64,000 nucleotides of DNA from Deinococcus koreensis (GCF_002901445.1 NZ_PPPD01000002.1:186001-250000), one strand, 5' to 3'; positions 34,437 through 42,919 are shown, numbered from the stretch's first letter. Program-made: numbers and translations. The notes: generated by a model from the letters alone, not told the origin.

Positions 34437-34480
34437 CAGCGGCCCCCCGAGAATACGAAGTCAGTCGTAGATGTCGTCAT
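34436..34480 (-). CDS. Short frame overlapping the protease start, possible displaced N-terminus or leader
   Basis: ATG 34480 with GGAGAGCGCC upstream encodes only MTTSTTDFVFSGGR before a TGA that shares a base with the protease ATG (TGATG). The frame also overlaps the last 20 nt of the alpha/beta hydrolase gene. Bacterial astacins often have a short pro-piece, so this could be the true beginning of the protease shifted by a frame change, or a coupling leader. Confidence 0.4.
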   Translation of the reverse strand: MTTSTTDFVFSGGR

Positions 34481-35432
34481 GGCGCTCTCCTGTGGGGTGG
34501 TGCGGATAGGGCGGGGTGGGGGCAGGCGCCGGGCGCAGGTGCGCGTCGAGAAAGGCCAGCACGTCGTCCTGATAGGCCCGCAGATGCTGGGGGCCGATGA
34601 CGCTGCGGTGCCCGGCGCCGGCGACCTCGATCAGGCGGGTGCCGGGTTCGGCGGCCCCCTGCAGGCGGCGGGCGTTGTGGGGCGCCACCAGCCGGTCGGC
34701 GTCGCCGTGGACGAGCAGCAGGGGCCGGCCGCGCAGCTCGGCCACCGAATCGATGGGCCGCATCTGATCCACCCGGCCCCGCGCCCGGCGCTGCGCCAGC
34801 CAGAGGGTCAGCGGGGCCAGCGGAAACGCGGGCAGCCGGGTCAGGGCGCGCACGCCGTCGGCGACGTTTTCCGCGAGGCTGGCGGCGCAGGAGATCGAGA
34901 CCACCGCGCGCACCCCCCCGTCCCGCGCGGCGGCGCGCAGCGAGGCGGCGGCGCCCATCGAGTGCCCCAGCAGGGCGAGGCGGTCTCCGGCGACCTCCGG
35001 ACGCGTTCTCAGGTAGGCCAGCGCCGCCAGCACGTCCTCGGCCTCGTGCAGGCCAAAGGAGCTGACCTCGCCGTCCGAGCGGCCGTGCTGGCGCAGGTCG
35101 AACAGCAGCACCCCGTGGCCCCGGGCGTGCAGGGCGCCGGCCAGGGGCAGCAGGTGGCCGCGGTGGCCGCCGGTGCCGTGGGCGAGCACCACCGCGGAAC
35201 CGCCGCGCTGGGGGGGCGCCGCGAACCAGCCCCGCAGCGTCAGGCCGTCGGCGGTCGTGAACTTCACGTCTTCCCAGCGCCCGATGCCGAAGCGGCTGGG
35301 CAGATGGGTCGAGAGCGTGCGCGGTGGGCGCACCAGCCGGTTCGCCTGGGTGTGCGCCAGGTACGCCACGGCGCCGGCCATCACCGGCAGCGGCGCCAGC
35401 ACCAGCCCGCCGAGCTGCGCGGCCGTGGGCAT
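34461..35432 (-). CDS. Alpha/beta hydrolase, probable membrane-associated
   Basis: 323 residues from ATG 35432 (a GTG lies one codon upstream). The N-terminus is hydrophobic (GGLVLAPLPVMAGAVAYL), probably an anchor. Alpha/beta-hydrolase marks: LAHGTGGHRGHLLP oxyanion region, nucleophile GHSMGAAASL, acidic residue in LLLVHGDADRLVAPH and His in GAGHRSVIG. Esterase, lipase or peptidase activity is possible; substrate unknown. The last five codons (DDIYD and stop) are identical in DNA to the end of vapB (18 nt). It precedes the astacin gene in one possible transcript. Confidence 0.88.
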   Translation of the reverse strand: MPTAAQLGGLVLAPLPVMAGAVAYLAHTQANRLVRPPRTLSTHLPSRFGIGRWEDVKFTTADGLTLRGWFAAPPQRGGSAVVLAHGTGGHRGHLLPLAGALHARGHGVLLFDLRQHGRSDGEVSSFGLHEAEDVLAALAYLRTRPEVAGDRLALLGHSMGAAASLRAAARDGGVRAVVSISCAASLAENVADGVRALTRLPAFPLAPLTLWLAQRRARGRVDQMRPIDSVAELRGRPLLLVHGDADRLVAPHNARRLQGAAEPGTRLIEVAGAGHRSVIGPQHLRAYQDDVLAFLDAHLRPAPAPTPPYPHHPTGERHDDIYD

Positions 35433-35602
35433 CACGGGGCACCGGCCAGCGTGGCGCGGCCGACCGACTGAAGAGTGAAATGGGCCGATTGGAACATATC
35501 AGACCTCCCTCTGGGAACGGGCCCCCGGCACCGCTCAGTACCGCTCAGCGGGCGGCCTCGACTCCCGGCGGCGAGTCTCCGGTGGGCCCGGTCAAAAACG
35601 GA

Positions 35603-35830
35603 TCAAAAGGCGGCGTGGCCCGTGGGCCCGGCGCAGGGGCCGCCCGGTTCGGCGGGGCTGGGCGCCGCCGCCGTCTCGGCCCGCGCGGCGGCGCTGGCCT
35701 GCACATCGGCCTGATACACGGCCCACTCGTCCAGCGGGGCGCGCCGAATGTCTCGCAGCGCTCCACGGGTGGCGTCCTGGGCGCGTTCGGCCACGATGCG
35801 GGCCGCGATGGCGAACAGGGAAATGGTCAT
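35603..35830 (-). CDS. Small unknown protein
   Basis: 75 residues from ATG 35830, with GGAGGAGCCCC directly upstream as a strong ribosome site, which picks this start. The N-terminal half is amphipathic helix (MTISLFAIAARIVAERAQDA), the second half is Ala/Pro-rich and disordered. No signal or membrane segment long enough. It is divergent from the MerR gene; the 287-nt gap holds an inverted pair GTGAGCGCGC (35942-35951) and GCGCGCTCAC (36091-36100), so it may share regulation with it. Confidence 0.6.
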   Translation of the reverse strand: MTISLFAIAARIVAERAQDATRGALRDIRRAPLDEWAVYQADVQASAAARAETAAAPSPAEPGGPCAGPTGHAAF

Positions 35831-36088
35831 GGGGCTCCTCCTGGGAGGGTCGGCCGGGACTGGCCGCGAAGGGGGCCGAGCCGGGCACGGTGCCCGGTGC
35901 GTGCCGCCGGACAGGCGGGCGACCCGTGCCGAGCCTAGAAACGTGAGCGCGCACGCAGTCAAGCCCCTCGTCTGGGCCCGGTTCCCCGTGCTGGATACCC
36001 CTCAAATTCGACGTCCAGCACGTCTGTGAGCCCGGACAGGCTCCGAGCTGATCTCGAAGAAGCCCTCCTCTTCCCACCCCCAACCTTC

Positions 36089-36111
36089 GAGCGCGCTCAC
36101 AGGTGGATACT
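36089..36111 (+). promoter_or_regulatory. Leaderless promoter and palindrome before the MerR gene
   Basis: Perfect palindrome GAGCGCGCTC at 36089-36098 and GATACT -10-like box at 36106-36111, six nucleotides before ATG 36118. A palindrome just upstream of the -10 fits MerR-type autoregulation. Confidence 0.45.
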
Positions 36112-36117
36112 GAACCC

Positions 36118-36519
36118 ATGACCGAGAGCTATCCCATTCAGGAGGCCGCGCGCCTGAGCGGCGTCACGGTGCATACGCTGCGCTACTACGAGCGGGTCGG
36201 GCTGCTCGCGCCGGTGGGCCGATCCGGCAGCGGGTACCGGCTGTACACGGGGGGCGACCTGGGCCGGGTGCGCTTCCTGACCATGCTGCGCCGCACCGGC
36301 ATGCCCATCGCCCAGATGCTGGCCTTCAGCGAGCTGGAGCGGCAGGGCCAGGCCAGTTTCGGGGCGCGCTACGCGCTGCTGGAGCGCCACCGCGCCGAGC
36401 TGATGGCGCGCATGGCCGAGCTGCAGCGGCACCTGTCGTATCTGGACGAGAAAGTCCGCTACTACTGGGATCTGGAACAGCGCCAGCGCGAGGCGGGCGA
36501 CAACCGCGCCTCGGCCTGA
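36118..36519 (+). CDS. MerR-family transcriptional regulator
   Basis: 133 residues. N-terminal winged helix YPIQEAARLSGVTVHTLRYY with the wing ERVGLLAPVGRSGSGYRLY; then the dimer coiled coil (about 75-125). No C-terminal Cys or large sensor domain; the tail ends after the coil, resembling small stress-type regulators (such as TipA-like without a ligand domain). Start at ATG 36118; a GTG five codons earlier is less likely because the -10 box falls between. Target unknown: the divergent small gene is the best candidate. Confidence 0.9.
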   Translation: MTESYPIQEAARLSGVTVHTLRYYERVGLLAPVGRSGSGYRLYTGGDLGRVRFLTMLRRTGMPIAQMLAFSELERQGQASFGARYALLERHRAELMARMAELQRHLSYLDEKVRYYWDLEQRQREAGDNRASA

Positions 36520-36533
36520 GGGACGAACTCAAC

Positions 36534-36610
36534 AGCGTTCCATTTGTTCCGTTGCCGAACGGGGAGGGCATCCGTTCGTCCACTCCACGTCCGGAACGCT
36601 TTTCTTTCCC
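36534..36610 (+). terminator. Terminator after the MerR gene
   Basis: Outer stem AGCGTTCC (36534-36541) with GGAACGCT (36593-36600) and inner stem CGAACGG (36556-36562) with CCGTTCG (36572-36578), followed by TTTCTTT. Convergent with the large regulator gene. Confidence 0.6.
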
Positions 36611-36663
36611 TCTCTCCGTATGTATTGAGCTGTGACCGTCTCACAACTCAACCGGACTCCTTC

Positions 36664-39600
36664 TCACCCCACCGCGCGGGGCGTCAGGAACAGCTCGGGG
36701 GACTCGGGCAGGGTCTCGCCGATCTCGGCGTGGCGCTCGCGCTGCTGGCGGTAGAGCGCGGCCGCGCTGCGGGGCTGGCCGCTGAGGTGCAGGGCGGCCA
36801 GGGTGAGGCGAAGCGCCTCCTCGTCGTAGGGCTCCATCTCCAGCAGGATGGCGCCCAGGCGGGCCGCCTGCGCCGGGTCGCCCTGGGAGAGCCGCTCGGC
36901 CTGGGCGCGCAGCCCCAGGGTCAGGGCCTCGCGCGCGCGCGGCAGCCAGCCCTCGCCGAGGCCCTGCAGGTACGGCCCGCGCCACAGGCCCCCGTCGCCG
37001 CTGCCCAGGAAGGCCTCGGCATCCGACTCGACGTGGCCCAGCGCGTAGCCCGTGGGGGTGCTCAGCACCGCCTGGGCCCCCACGGACGTGCGGATCAGGT
37101 AGACCTGCTGGCGCAGGGTGGCGCGGGCCTGCGGCTCGGGCTCGCCGGGGTAGAAGGTGTCCAGCAGTTCCAGCGTGCCCACCTCGGCGCGGCCGCTCAG
37201 GCGGGCCTCGAGCAGGTAGGCGAGCAGTTCGGTGCGCCGCCGCCCCCGGTAGCCCACCCGCTCGCCGCCGCGCTCGACCACCACCGGCCCCAGCACCTTT
37301 AGGCAGGCCGGCGCCGGGCTGGGGGCGGGTTCCGGCGCCGGCGCGGATGAGGCGGCCAGCTCGGGAAAGGCCCGGCGCGTCAGGGTGGCGAAATTGACGA
37401 GGTCGTGCGCCTCGAACCACGCCAGCCGCCCGGCCGCCCGGTCGGCGCGCCCCGCGATCCGGTCGCCGGAGAGCCCCACCTCCTGCGCGGCGTCGAGGTT
37501 GCCCTGGGCGATCAGTTCGGCCTCCAGGGCACCCAGCTGTTCCAGGGCCACCTCCGGCTGCCCCGCCGCCTCGTGGGCCTGCGCCAGGGCGAAGCGGGCG
37601 AAGGCCGTCTGGGTCGGGTTGCCCATGCCCTGCGCGAGTTGCCCGGCCTCGGTGGCCAGGGCCAGCGCCCGGGCGGCGTCGCCGAAGCGGGCCTCGGCGA
37701 ACGCGGCGTGGCACAGGCTCCAGGCCAGCTTGCGCTCGCCGCTGAACTGGCGGGCGCCGCTCAGGGCTGCGTGGGCGTGGCGCAGCGCCAGCACGCCGCC
37801 GTGCGGGGGGGCCCAGTCGCGGTACAGCACGCTCAGGCGGTACTCGCACTCGATCAGGTGCTCGCTCGGCCCGTGGCGCGAGAGGGTGGCGCGGCATTCC
37901 AGCAGCAGTTCCTCGGCGCGCTCGTAGTCGCCCAGATCCAGGTGGGCCTCGGCCACCGCGACCTGGGCGCGGGTCACCGCCAGCCCGTCGCCCAAGTCGG
38001 CGTGCAGGCGCAGCCCAGCCCGCAGCTCGGCCAGCCCCTCGCGGCGGCGGTTGATGTCCCCCAGCACCACGCCCCGGTGCACCAGACAGCGCGCCTCCAG
38101 CGCCCGCAGCCCGTGTTCCCGCGCCAGCGCCAGCGCCTGAGCGAAGGTCTGGGCCGCCGCCTCCATCTCGCCCCGGCCGTACTGGATGTTGCCCAGCACC
38201 TCGATCAGCTCCCCACGGATCTCGGCCCCCAGCGTGGACGAGTCCAGGGCCCGGCTCGTCAGCGCCGCCGCCTCGGGCATCCGGCCCTGCTGGGCGAGGG
38301 TGCGGGCGACGGTGGCGACCACCTCCGGCGCCGGGTTGTCCCGCAGCTCCGGGCGGCCTTCCCAGAGCTGCAGGACGCCCAGCTGGTCGTCGGCGAGCCC
38401 GCGCAGCTTGAGCAGCCGCTGCCACCAAGCGGGGGTAAAGCGCCCGGGCAGCGGCCACTGGCCGTGCACCTCCTCGGCCCCTGCCAGATCGCCCTGGCGG
38501 GCCAGCAGCTCGGCGACCAGCGCCCGCGCCCCGACGTGCTGCGGCGACTCGTCGAGCGCCAGCCGGGCCAGCCGCAATGCCCCCGGCAGGTCGCTGTGCT
38601 GCAGCCCCTGGGCGGCGGCCAGGGCCAGTTCCAGCCGCGCGGCGCCCGAGGTGTAGCGCACCCCCGACGCCCGCAGGCGCGCGGCCTCGGCGGGGCGGCC
38701 CAGGTCGTCGGCCTCCTGCGCCGCCGCCACGATGACCTGCAGGGCCACCTGCGGCTCCAGGCCGGCCGCCTCGACGAAGGCCGCCGCCCGCCGCCGGTCG
38801 CCCGCCAGGGCCCCCAGGGCGCGGCGCGCGAGCTGCTGGCGGGTCTCCGGGAGCAGCCCGGCCACGATCACCTCGCGGTAGAGCGGGTGGCTGAAGTCGT
38901 GGCCAGTTAGGACGCCCGAGCGCCGCAGCGTGCCGCTGGCCGCCCTGACCTCGGAGGGCGGCAGGGCGGCCACGCTGGCCCATACGGTGTCCAGCTGCTC
39001 GCCTGGCAGGTCGTCCGGCAACACGGCGCGGGCCTCCAGGGCGCCGCGCACCCCCGCGTCGCGGCCCAGTTCGGCGAGCTGCTGCCCGATCAGCGCCTCC
39101 ACCGTCACGGGCATGAAATCGGCCGGCGGGGGGCGCCAGTGCCAGCGCGTGCCGTCACTCCACACCGAGCCCTGGCGGGTCAGGTAACGGGTGAACTCCA
39201 GCACAAACAGCGGATTGCCCCGTGTGCGCTCCTGCAGCCACTCCAGGGCCTCGGGCGGCAGCGGCAGGTTCAGCCGGGAGAGCAGCAGGTCGCCCGTCTC
39301 GGCCCCGCTCAGCGGCGGCAGGCGGGACGACACGAAGGGGGCCGGCGGCTCGTGGCGGCCGCTGACCAGCAGGCCCACCCCGCGCGTCCCGGCCACAGCG
39401 CGCGCCAGCGAGGTGATCAGCGCCGTGCGCTGGGGGTCGGCCTCGTGCAGGTCGTCCAGATGCAGGACGAAGGGCGAGAGCCCGACCAGCGCGGCGACCA
39501 GGGTATCGACCAGCGCGGCGCTGTCGGTGGGCTGGCCGGCCACCAGCCGTTCCAGGTGGCGCTGGGCCCACAGCGGCCATTTCTGCGGCAACGGCAGGGC

Positions 39601-39792
39601 GTGGATGAAGGCGGAGACCGGGCTGCTGGCGGGCAGGCTCAGGCTGGCGCAGGGCAGGGCGCGCAGCAGTTCGGCGGCGGCGTGGGTCTTGCCCAGGCCG
39701 GGCGCTCCCCAGAATCCCAGCGCCACGCCTCCCCGCCTGGAGACCACCGCCCGCAGCGCCCGGAGGACGGTCTCCCTCCACTCCTGCCGCAT
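36664..39792 (-). CDS. Large regulator: AAA-type ATPase, TPR repeats and C-terminal SARP/BTAD domain
   Basis: 1042 residues. N-terminal STAND-type ATPase with Walker A GAPGLGKT (29-36), Walker B-like LHLDDLHEADP near 135, then a helical region and TPR repeats (about 350-790). The C-terminal about 215 residues form a winged-helix plus BTAD unit (LKVLGPVVVERGG onward, PEPQARATLRQQVYLIRTS). SARP/AfsR regulators usually have this unit at the N-terminus, so the order is inverted. The ATG has AGAGGAGG upstream. A transcription activator answering an unknown signal; no obvious neighbour target. Confidence 0.88.
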   Translation of the reverse strand: MRQEWRETVLRALRAVVSRRGGVALGFWGAPGLGKTHAAAELLRALPCASLSLPASSPVSAFIHALPLPQKWPLWAQRHLERLVAGQPTDSAALVDTLVAALVGLSPFVLHLDDLHEADPQRTALITSLARAVAGTRGVGLLVSGRHEPPAPFVSSRLPPLSGAETGDLLLSRLNLPLPPEALEWLQERTRGNPLFVLEFTRYLTRQGSVWSDGTRWHWRPPPADFMPVTVEALIGQQLAELGRDAGVRGALEARAVLPDDLPGEQLDTVWASVAALPPSEVRAASGTLRRSGVLTGHDFSHPLYREVIVAGLLPETRQQLARRALGALAGDRRRAAAFVEAAGLEPQVALQVIVAAAQEADDLGRPAEAARLRASGVRYTSGAARLELALAAAQGLQHSDLPGALRLARLALDESPQHVGARALVAELLARQGDLAGAEEVHGQWPLPGRFTPAWWQRLLKLRGLADDQLGVLQLWEGRPELRDNPAPEVVATVARTLAQQGRMPEAAALTSRALDSSTLGAEIRGELIEVLGNIQYGRGEMEAAAQTFAQALALAREHGLRALEARCLVHRGVVLGDINRRREGLAELRAGLRLHADLGDGLAVTRAQVAVAEAHLDLGDYERAEELLLECRATLSRHGPSEHLIECEYRLSVLYRDWAPPHGGVLALRHAHAALSGARQFSGERKLAWSLCHAAFAEARFGDAARALALATEAGQLAQGMGNPTQTAFARFALAQAHEAAGQPEVALEQLGALEAELIAQGNLDAAQEVGLSGDRIAGRADRAAGRLAWFEAHDLVNFATLTRRAFPELAASSAPAPEPAPSPAPACLKVLGPVVVERGGERVGYRGRRRTELLAYLLEARLSGRAEVGTLELLDTFYPGEPEPQARATLRQQVYLIRTSVGAQAVLSTPTGYALGHVESDAEAFLGSGDGGLWRGPYLQGLGEGWLPRAREALTLGLRAQAERLSQGDPAQAARLGAILLEMEPYDEEALRLTLAALHLSGQPRSAAALYRQQRERHAEIGETLPESPELFLTPRAVG

Positions 39793-40311
39793 TCCGCCCT
39801 CCTCTGGCCGAGCCTGCCCCAGGTCCAGCCGCCGTGGTCTCTGCTCGCCAGTGGCCGCAGTTTACCCCTGGCGTCCCGCCCACCGGCGGCTTCCGGGGCC
39901 CGGCTTCACTGGATCGGCTGGCTGCTGCTCGCCGGTATCGGCTTCGTGCCTTTCCGCGACATTCCCGACAAGTCACTGATCCGGGCGTCAGTCTGGAGCG
40001 GCCTGCCCGTCGGCCGGCTTGGAGACTCGACCCTGGATGGTGAACAGCGATCGCCTGCCGCAGGTTCGCCCTGGACGCCTTCTCGCTTCAAATCAAGCCA
40101 CGGATCAGTCCGTTGCACCAGCAACTCATTTGAAGTTGAAGTGAGCGACAGGTGTCTGACCTGTCGGTTGGTTCGGCGTTTTCACGCTCCCCGGTGAGAT
40201 CGGTGCAGCGCCGTCCACCTCCCGCCGCCCAGGGCGCCCCGCCGGGGAAGGCTCAAGGGGTCTTGGCGTGATCGGGCGCCTGGCCACACGGCACGCCCCG
40301 ACAGTCAGGGG
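39793..40311. other. Gene-free gap with repeat copy and hairpin
   Basis: About 520 nt. It holds repeat copy A (39975-40050), and at 40146-40166 a perfect hairpin (CGACAGGT, loop of five, ACCTGTCG). No gene is supported on either strand. Confidence 0.55.
39975..40050 (+). repeat. Dispersed repeat, copy A
   Basis: Roughly 75 nt with a core of about 29 identical bases (GTCTGGAGCGGCCTGCCCGT followed by CGGCCGGCT) that recurs inverted at 41166-41243; about 80% identity overall. The two copies bracket the alpha/beta hydrolase gene at 40312. Confidence 0.75.
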
Positions 40312-41148
40312 ATGACTTCGCCCACTCCCACCACCCTGCCCACCTCTCAGGGCCGCGCCGGTTCTTCGTTCCATCACATCCGGCGCGGCCAGGGCAAGCC
40401 GCTGCTGTTGATCCATGGGCTGGGCAGTTCCTGGCAGACCTGGGCGCCGGTTCTGGCCGGACTGGAGGCGCAGCGTGAGGTGATCGCCGTCGATCTGCCC
40501 GGCTTCGGCCACACGCCCCCGCTGCCCGGTGAAGTGAGCATCGCCACGCTCGCCGACGCGCTGACCGATTTTCTGAGGCGCGAGAACCTCCTGGGCATCG
40601 ACGCCGTGGGCACCTCGATGGGCGCCCGACTGGTGCTGGAACTCGCGCGGCGCGGGGGCGTCCTGGGAGCGGTGGTGTCGCTTGACCCCGGCGGGTTCTG
40701 GCAGGGCTGGGAACGGGGCTTCTTCTACAGCACGGTGGCGGCGTCCATCCGGCTGATCCGGGCGCTTCAGCCGGCCATGCCCGCCCTGACGGCCTCTCCC
40801 GTCGGCCGCAGCGCCCTGTTCGCCCAGTTCTCCTCGCATCCCTGGGCCCTGGCGCCGGAACTCACCCTGACCGAGATGCGGAGCTTCGCCGCCTCGCCGT
40901 CTACCGACGAACTGCTGCGCAACCTGGCATTCGGCGAGGAGCAGCGGGGAATCCCCCGGGGCCGGTTGGAGCACCCTCTGGTGATCGGCTGGGGTCGCTG
41001 GGACCGGGTGTGTCTGCCGGTCCAGGCATCGAGGGCTCAGGAGCTGTTTCCCGACGCCCGGCTGCAGTGGTTCGACCACAGTGGCCACTTCCCGCACTGG
41101 GACATGCCCGCACAGACGCTGCGATTGATTCTGGACACCACCGCCTGA
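40312..41148 (+). CDS. Alpha/beta hydrolase between inverted repeats
   Basis: 278 residues. Alpha/beta-hydrolase fold: LLLIHGLGSSWQTW oxyanion region, AVDLPGFGHTPP, nucleophile GTSMGARLV, acidic residue in GRWDRVCLPVQ and His in DHSGHFPHWD. Resembles hydrolases and C-C bond cleaving enzymes of this superfamily; substrate unknown. No good ribosome site precedes the ATG (CAGTCAGGGG directly before). No operon partner. It stands alone between two repeat copies, a cassette-like arrangement. Confidence 0.88.
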   Translation: MTSPTPTTLPTSQGRAGSSFHHIRRGQGKPLLLIHGLGSSWQTWAPVLAGLEAQREVIAVDLPGFGHTPPLPGEVSIATLADALTDFLRRENLLGIDAVGTSMGARLVLELARRGGVLGAVVSLDPGGFWQGWERGFFYSTVAASIRLIRALQPAMPALTASPVGRSALFAQFSSHPWALAPELTLTEMRSFAASPSTDELLRNLAFGEEQRGIPRGRLEHPLVIGWGRWDRVCLPVQASRAQELFPDARLQWFDHSGHFPHWDMPAQTLRLILDTTA

Positions 41149-41165
41149 CCGGGCTGCCGACTGTC

Positions 41166-41243
41166 CATGGCGTTCCACCCTCCAGGGCCGAAGACCCGAG
41201 CCGGCCGACGGGCAGGCCGCTCCAGACCGACGCCCGAATCAGT
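41166..41243 (-). repeat. Dispersed repeat, copy B (inverted relative to A)
   Basis: Reverse complement matches copy A from ACTGAT through the core to the GGTGxAAC-type end. Begins 18 nt after the hydrolase stop. Confidence 0.75.
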
Positions 41244-41289
41244 CGGTGAGACCGCCTCCCTGGGCTGGTTGTACATCCTGCTGGTCGCC

Positions 41290-41520
41290 GGCGGCGCGGC
41301 GGCGGGGCCCTGGCGGCTCTCCAGCCACTGGAAACACGGCTCCGCCCTGGGGTGGACATTTCGCTGGACGCCATCACCTTTTTTTCCTGATCCGCACGAC
41401 CGGCCTGCCCTATGCCCGGGGCGACATCGGCCCCTGGGGGGAGCCGGCCGGCATCGTCGCCCGGCTGCTGGAGGCCGCTGTGAGACCTGAAGGGGTCACT
41501 GGCCTCCGCTGTGCCTGCTC
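41290..41520 (+). pseudogene. Possible frame-broken gene remnant, family unknown
   Basis: Two coding-like pieces in different frames meet at a T7 run (near 41380): upstream ETRLRPGVDISLDAITFF, downstream FLIRTTGLPYARGDIG then GEPAGIVARLLEAAV. Joined by one base shift they would give a continuous 60-70 residue segment. No full gene, start or family can be supported. Confidence 0.3.
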
Positions 41521-41621
41521 CCCCTTGCTCCTCTGGTCAGAGAGGCTCTCCCGCTGCCCGGACGCTGTTCCCGTGGCCCCTCCGCCGGTGGAGCGCGGGC
41601 CGTTCTCCGCCCTGCACGCCC

Positions 41622-42515
41622 CTAAATCTCGGCGATCTCCGTGTCGGAATCCAGTTCCTGGCCGGCGTGGGCGCGCTCCAGCAGGGCGACCCGCTTCTGG
41701 AACTGCGAGAGGGCGTAGCCGATCAGCTCGTCCAGATCGGGCCTCAGGGCCGCTCCGTCCAGCTCGGGGCGCCCCAGCGTCTCGGGGATCACCCCCAGCG
41801 CGTGCGGCAGCAGCTCGTCCATGCGGGCCTGGATGGCCGGCCAGACGGCCTCGTCCTGCCGGATCAGCCGCGAGAGCAGGTGCAGTCCGTAGGCGATGTG
41901 CCGCGATTCGTCGCGCTGCAGCAGCGTGATGCCCTGACACACGCCGGGCATCAGGCCCCGCCCCTGCAGCATGGTGCGGATCGCCTGATAGCCGGTCTCG
42001 GCGAGCACGCCCTCGACGATCATGTTGTAGGTGGTGCTGGCCCGCGCAAGGGCCAGTGGGGAATCGTCGCTCAGCAGGGCGCCCAGCGCGCCGGGCAGCT
42101 CCTCGTAGAAGACCGTGCGGTAGGCCGGGCCGTGCCAGCCGCTCAGGTCGCCCTGCAGGGTCATGACCTCGCGCTGCACGCGTTCGAAAAACTCGGTGTG
42201 CTTGGCTTCCTCGAACAGGAAGGTGGTGAGGTACAGCGCTTCCTCGGTCTGCCCGCTGCGCGACACCGCCAGCATCAGCGGCAGCAGTTCCAGCGTCACG
42301 GCTTCCTCGCCGCCCACGAACAGGCTGGTCAACGCGCCCAGCATCGCCTGCGAGGGGGCGTCCAGGCCCGCCCAGTCGCGGGCGTCCTGGGCAAAGTCCA
42401 GGTCAGCCGGGTTCCAGATGCCGAGCCGCTTGGCCTTGTGGTACAGCCGCATGGGCAGGCTGCTGTGGTTCAGCCCCGCCTGCACCGCTTTCAGGTGAAC
42501 TGCGGGCGTGGTCAT
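41622..42515 (-). CDS. R2-like ligand-binding oxidase (R2lox)
   Basis: 297-residue ferritin-like protein related to the ribonucleotide reductase R2 subunit, but with R2lox marks. Metal ligands: Glu70 (FVGGEEAV), Glu103/His106 (EEAKHTEFF), Glu168 (IVEGVLAETGY) and Glu203/His206 (RDESRHIAYG). The Val-Tyr pair that forms the R2lox ether cross-link is present: Val73, three after Glu70, and Tyr163, five before Glu168. R2lox enzymes assemble a Mn/Fe site and bind a long-chain fatty acid-like ligand; the physiological reaction is unknown. The ATG overlaps the SCP2-like gene's stop (ATGA). Confidence 0.92.
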   Translation of the reverse strand: MTTPAVHLKAVQAGLNHSSLPMRLYHKAKRLGIWNPADLDFAQDARDWAGLDAPSQAMLGALTSLFVGGEEAVTLELLPLMLAVSRSGQTEEALYLTTFLFEEAKHTEFFERVQREVMTLQGDLSGWHGPAYRTVFYEELPGALGALLSDDSPLALARASTTYNMIVEGVLAETGYQAIRTMLQGRGLMPGVCQGITLLQRDESRHIAYGLHLLSRLIRQDEAVWPAIQARMDELLPHALGVIPETLGRPELDGAALRPDLDELIGYALSQFQKRVALLERAHAGQELDSDTEIAEI

Positions 42516-42919
42516 GTTCCCCCCTCCTGGCGGGTTTCGTAGGCGGCGCGGTAACGGGCCTGCAGTTCGGGCATCAGCGGCAGCAGCGCCAGCGCCTGGG
42601 TCAGCCGGCCGACCGCCCGGATCTGCCCCAGCGCGAGGGCGGTGGGCACGCTCAGTTCCCCCATCCAGAAGCGGTGGCCGGTGTCGGCGCTGGACGAGAA
42701 GGTCACGTCGGCGGCCGCGCTGGTGGGGTGATCGCTGAAGGCCGCGCTGATCTGTCCCGGCACGGCCGAGAGCAGCATCACGAGCTCGGGATCGTGGTAG
42801 GCGAAGCCCACCCGCAGGCCCGACTCGGTCAGGGCCCGCGCCGCCGCCGTGTCCTGCGCACCGTCCAAGACCTCCTCCAAGACCGTCTGAAAAGCCCGCG
42901 CCGATGAAAAGACCGTCAT
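42512..42919 (-). CDS. SCP2 sterol-carrier-like lipid-binding protein
   Basis: 135 residues resembling the SCP2 fold: VLDGAQDTAAARALTESG, then ADVTFSSSADTGHRFWMGE and PTALALGQIRAVGRLTQAL. Such domains hold fatty acyl or sterol chains in a tunnel. It has no signal peptide. The ATG follows GGGGAGATGAC. It is cotranscribed with, and translationally coupled to, the R2lox gene. A carrier that hands a lipid to R2lox is the natural inference. It could alternatively be a regulatory or allosteric partner. Confidence 0.75.
   Translation of the reverse strand: MTVFSSARAFQTVLEEVLDGAQDTAAARALTESGLRVGFAYHDPELVMLLSAVPGQISAAFSDHPTSAAADVTFSSSADTGHRFWMGELSVPTALALGQIRAVGRLTQALALLPLMPELQARYRAAYETRQEGGT

Larger units (their letters stand above)
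41149..41621. other. Gap with repeat copy B and frame-broken coding remnant
   Basis: Holds copy B of the repeat. Downstream (about 41290-41520) frames change at a run of seven T (about 41379-41385): one side reads GVDISLDAITFF, the other FLIRTTGLPYARGDIGPWG. This looks like a decayed gene end; its family is not recognised. Confidence 0.4.

Noticed and set aside
40146..40166. Perfect hairpin as a transcription terminator
   Set aside because: No gene ends toward it and no T-run follows; kept only as part of the gap description.
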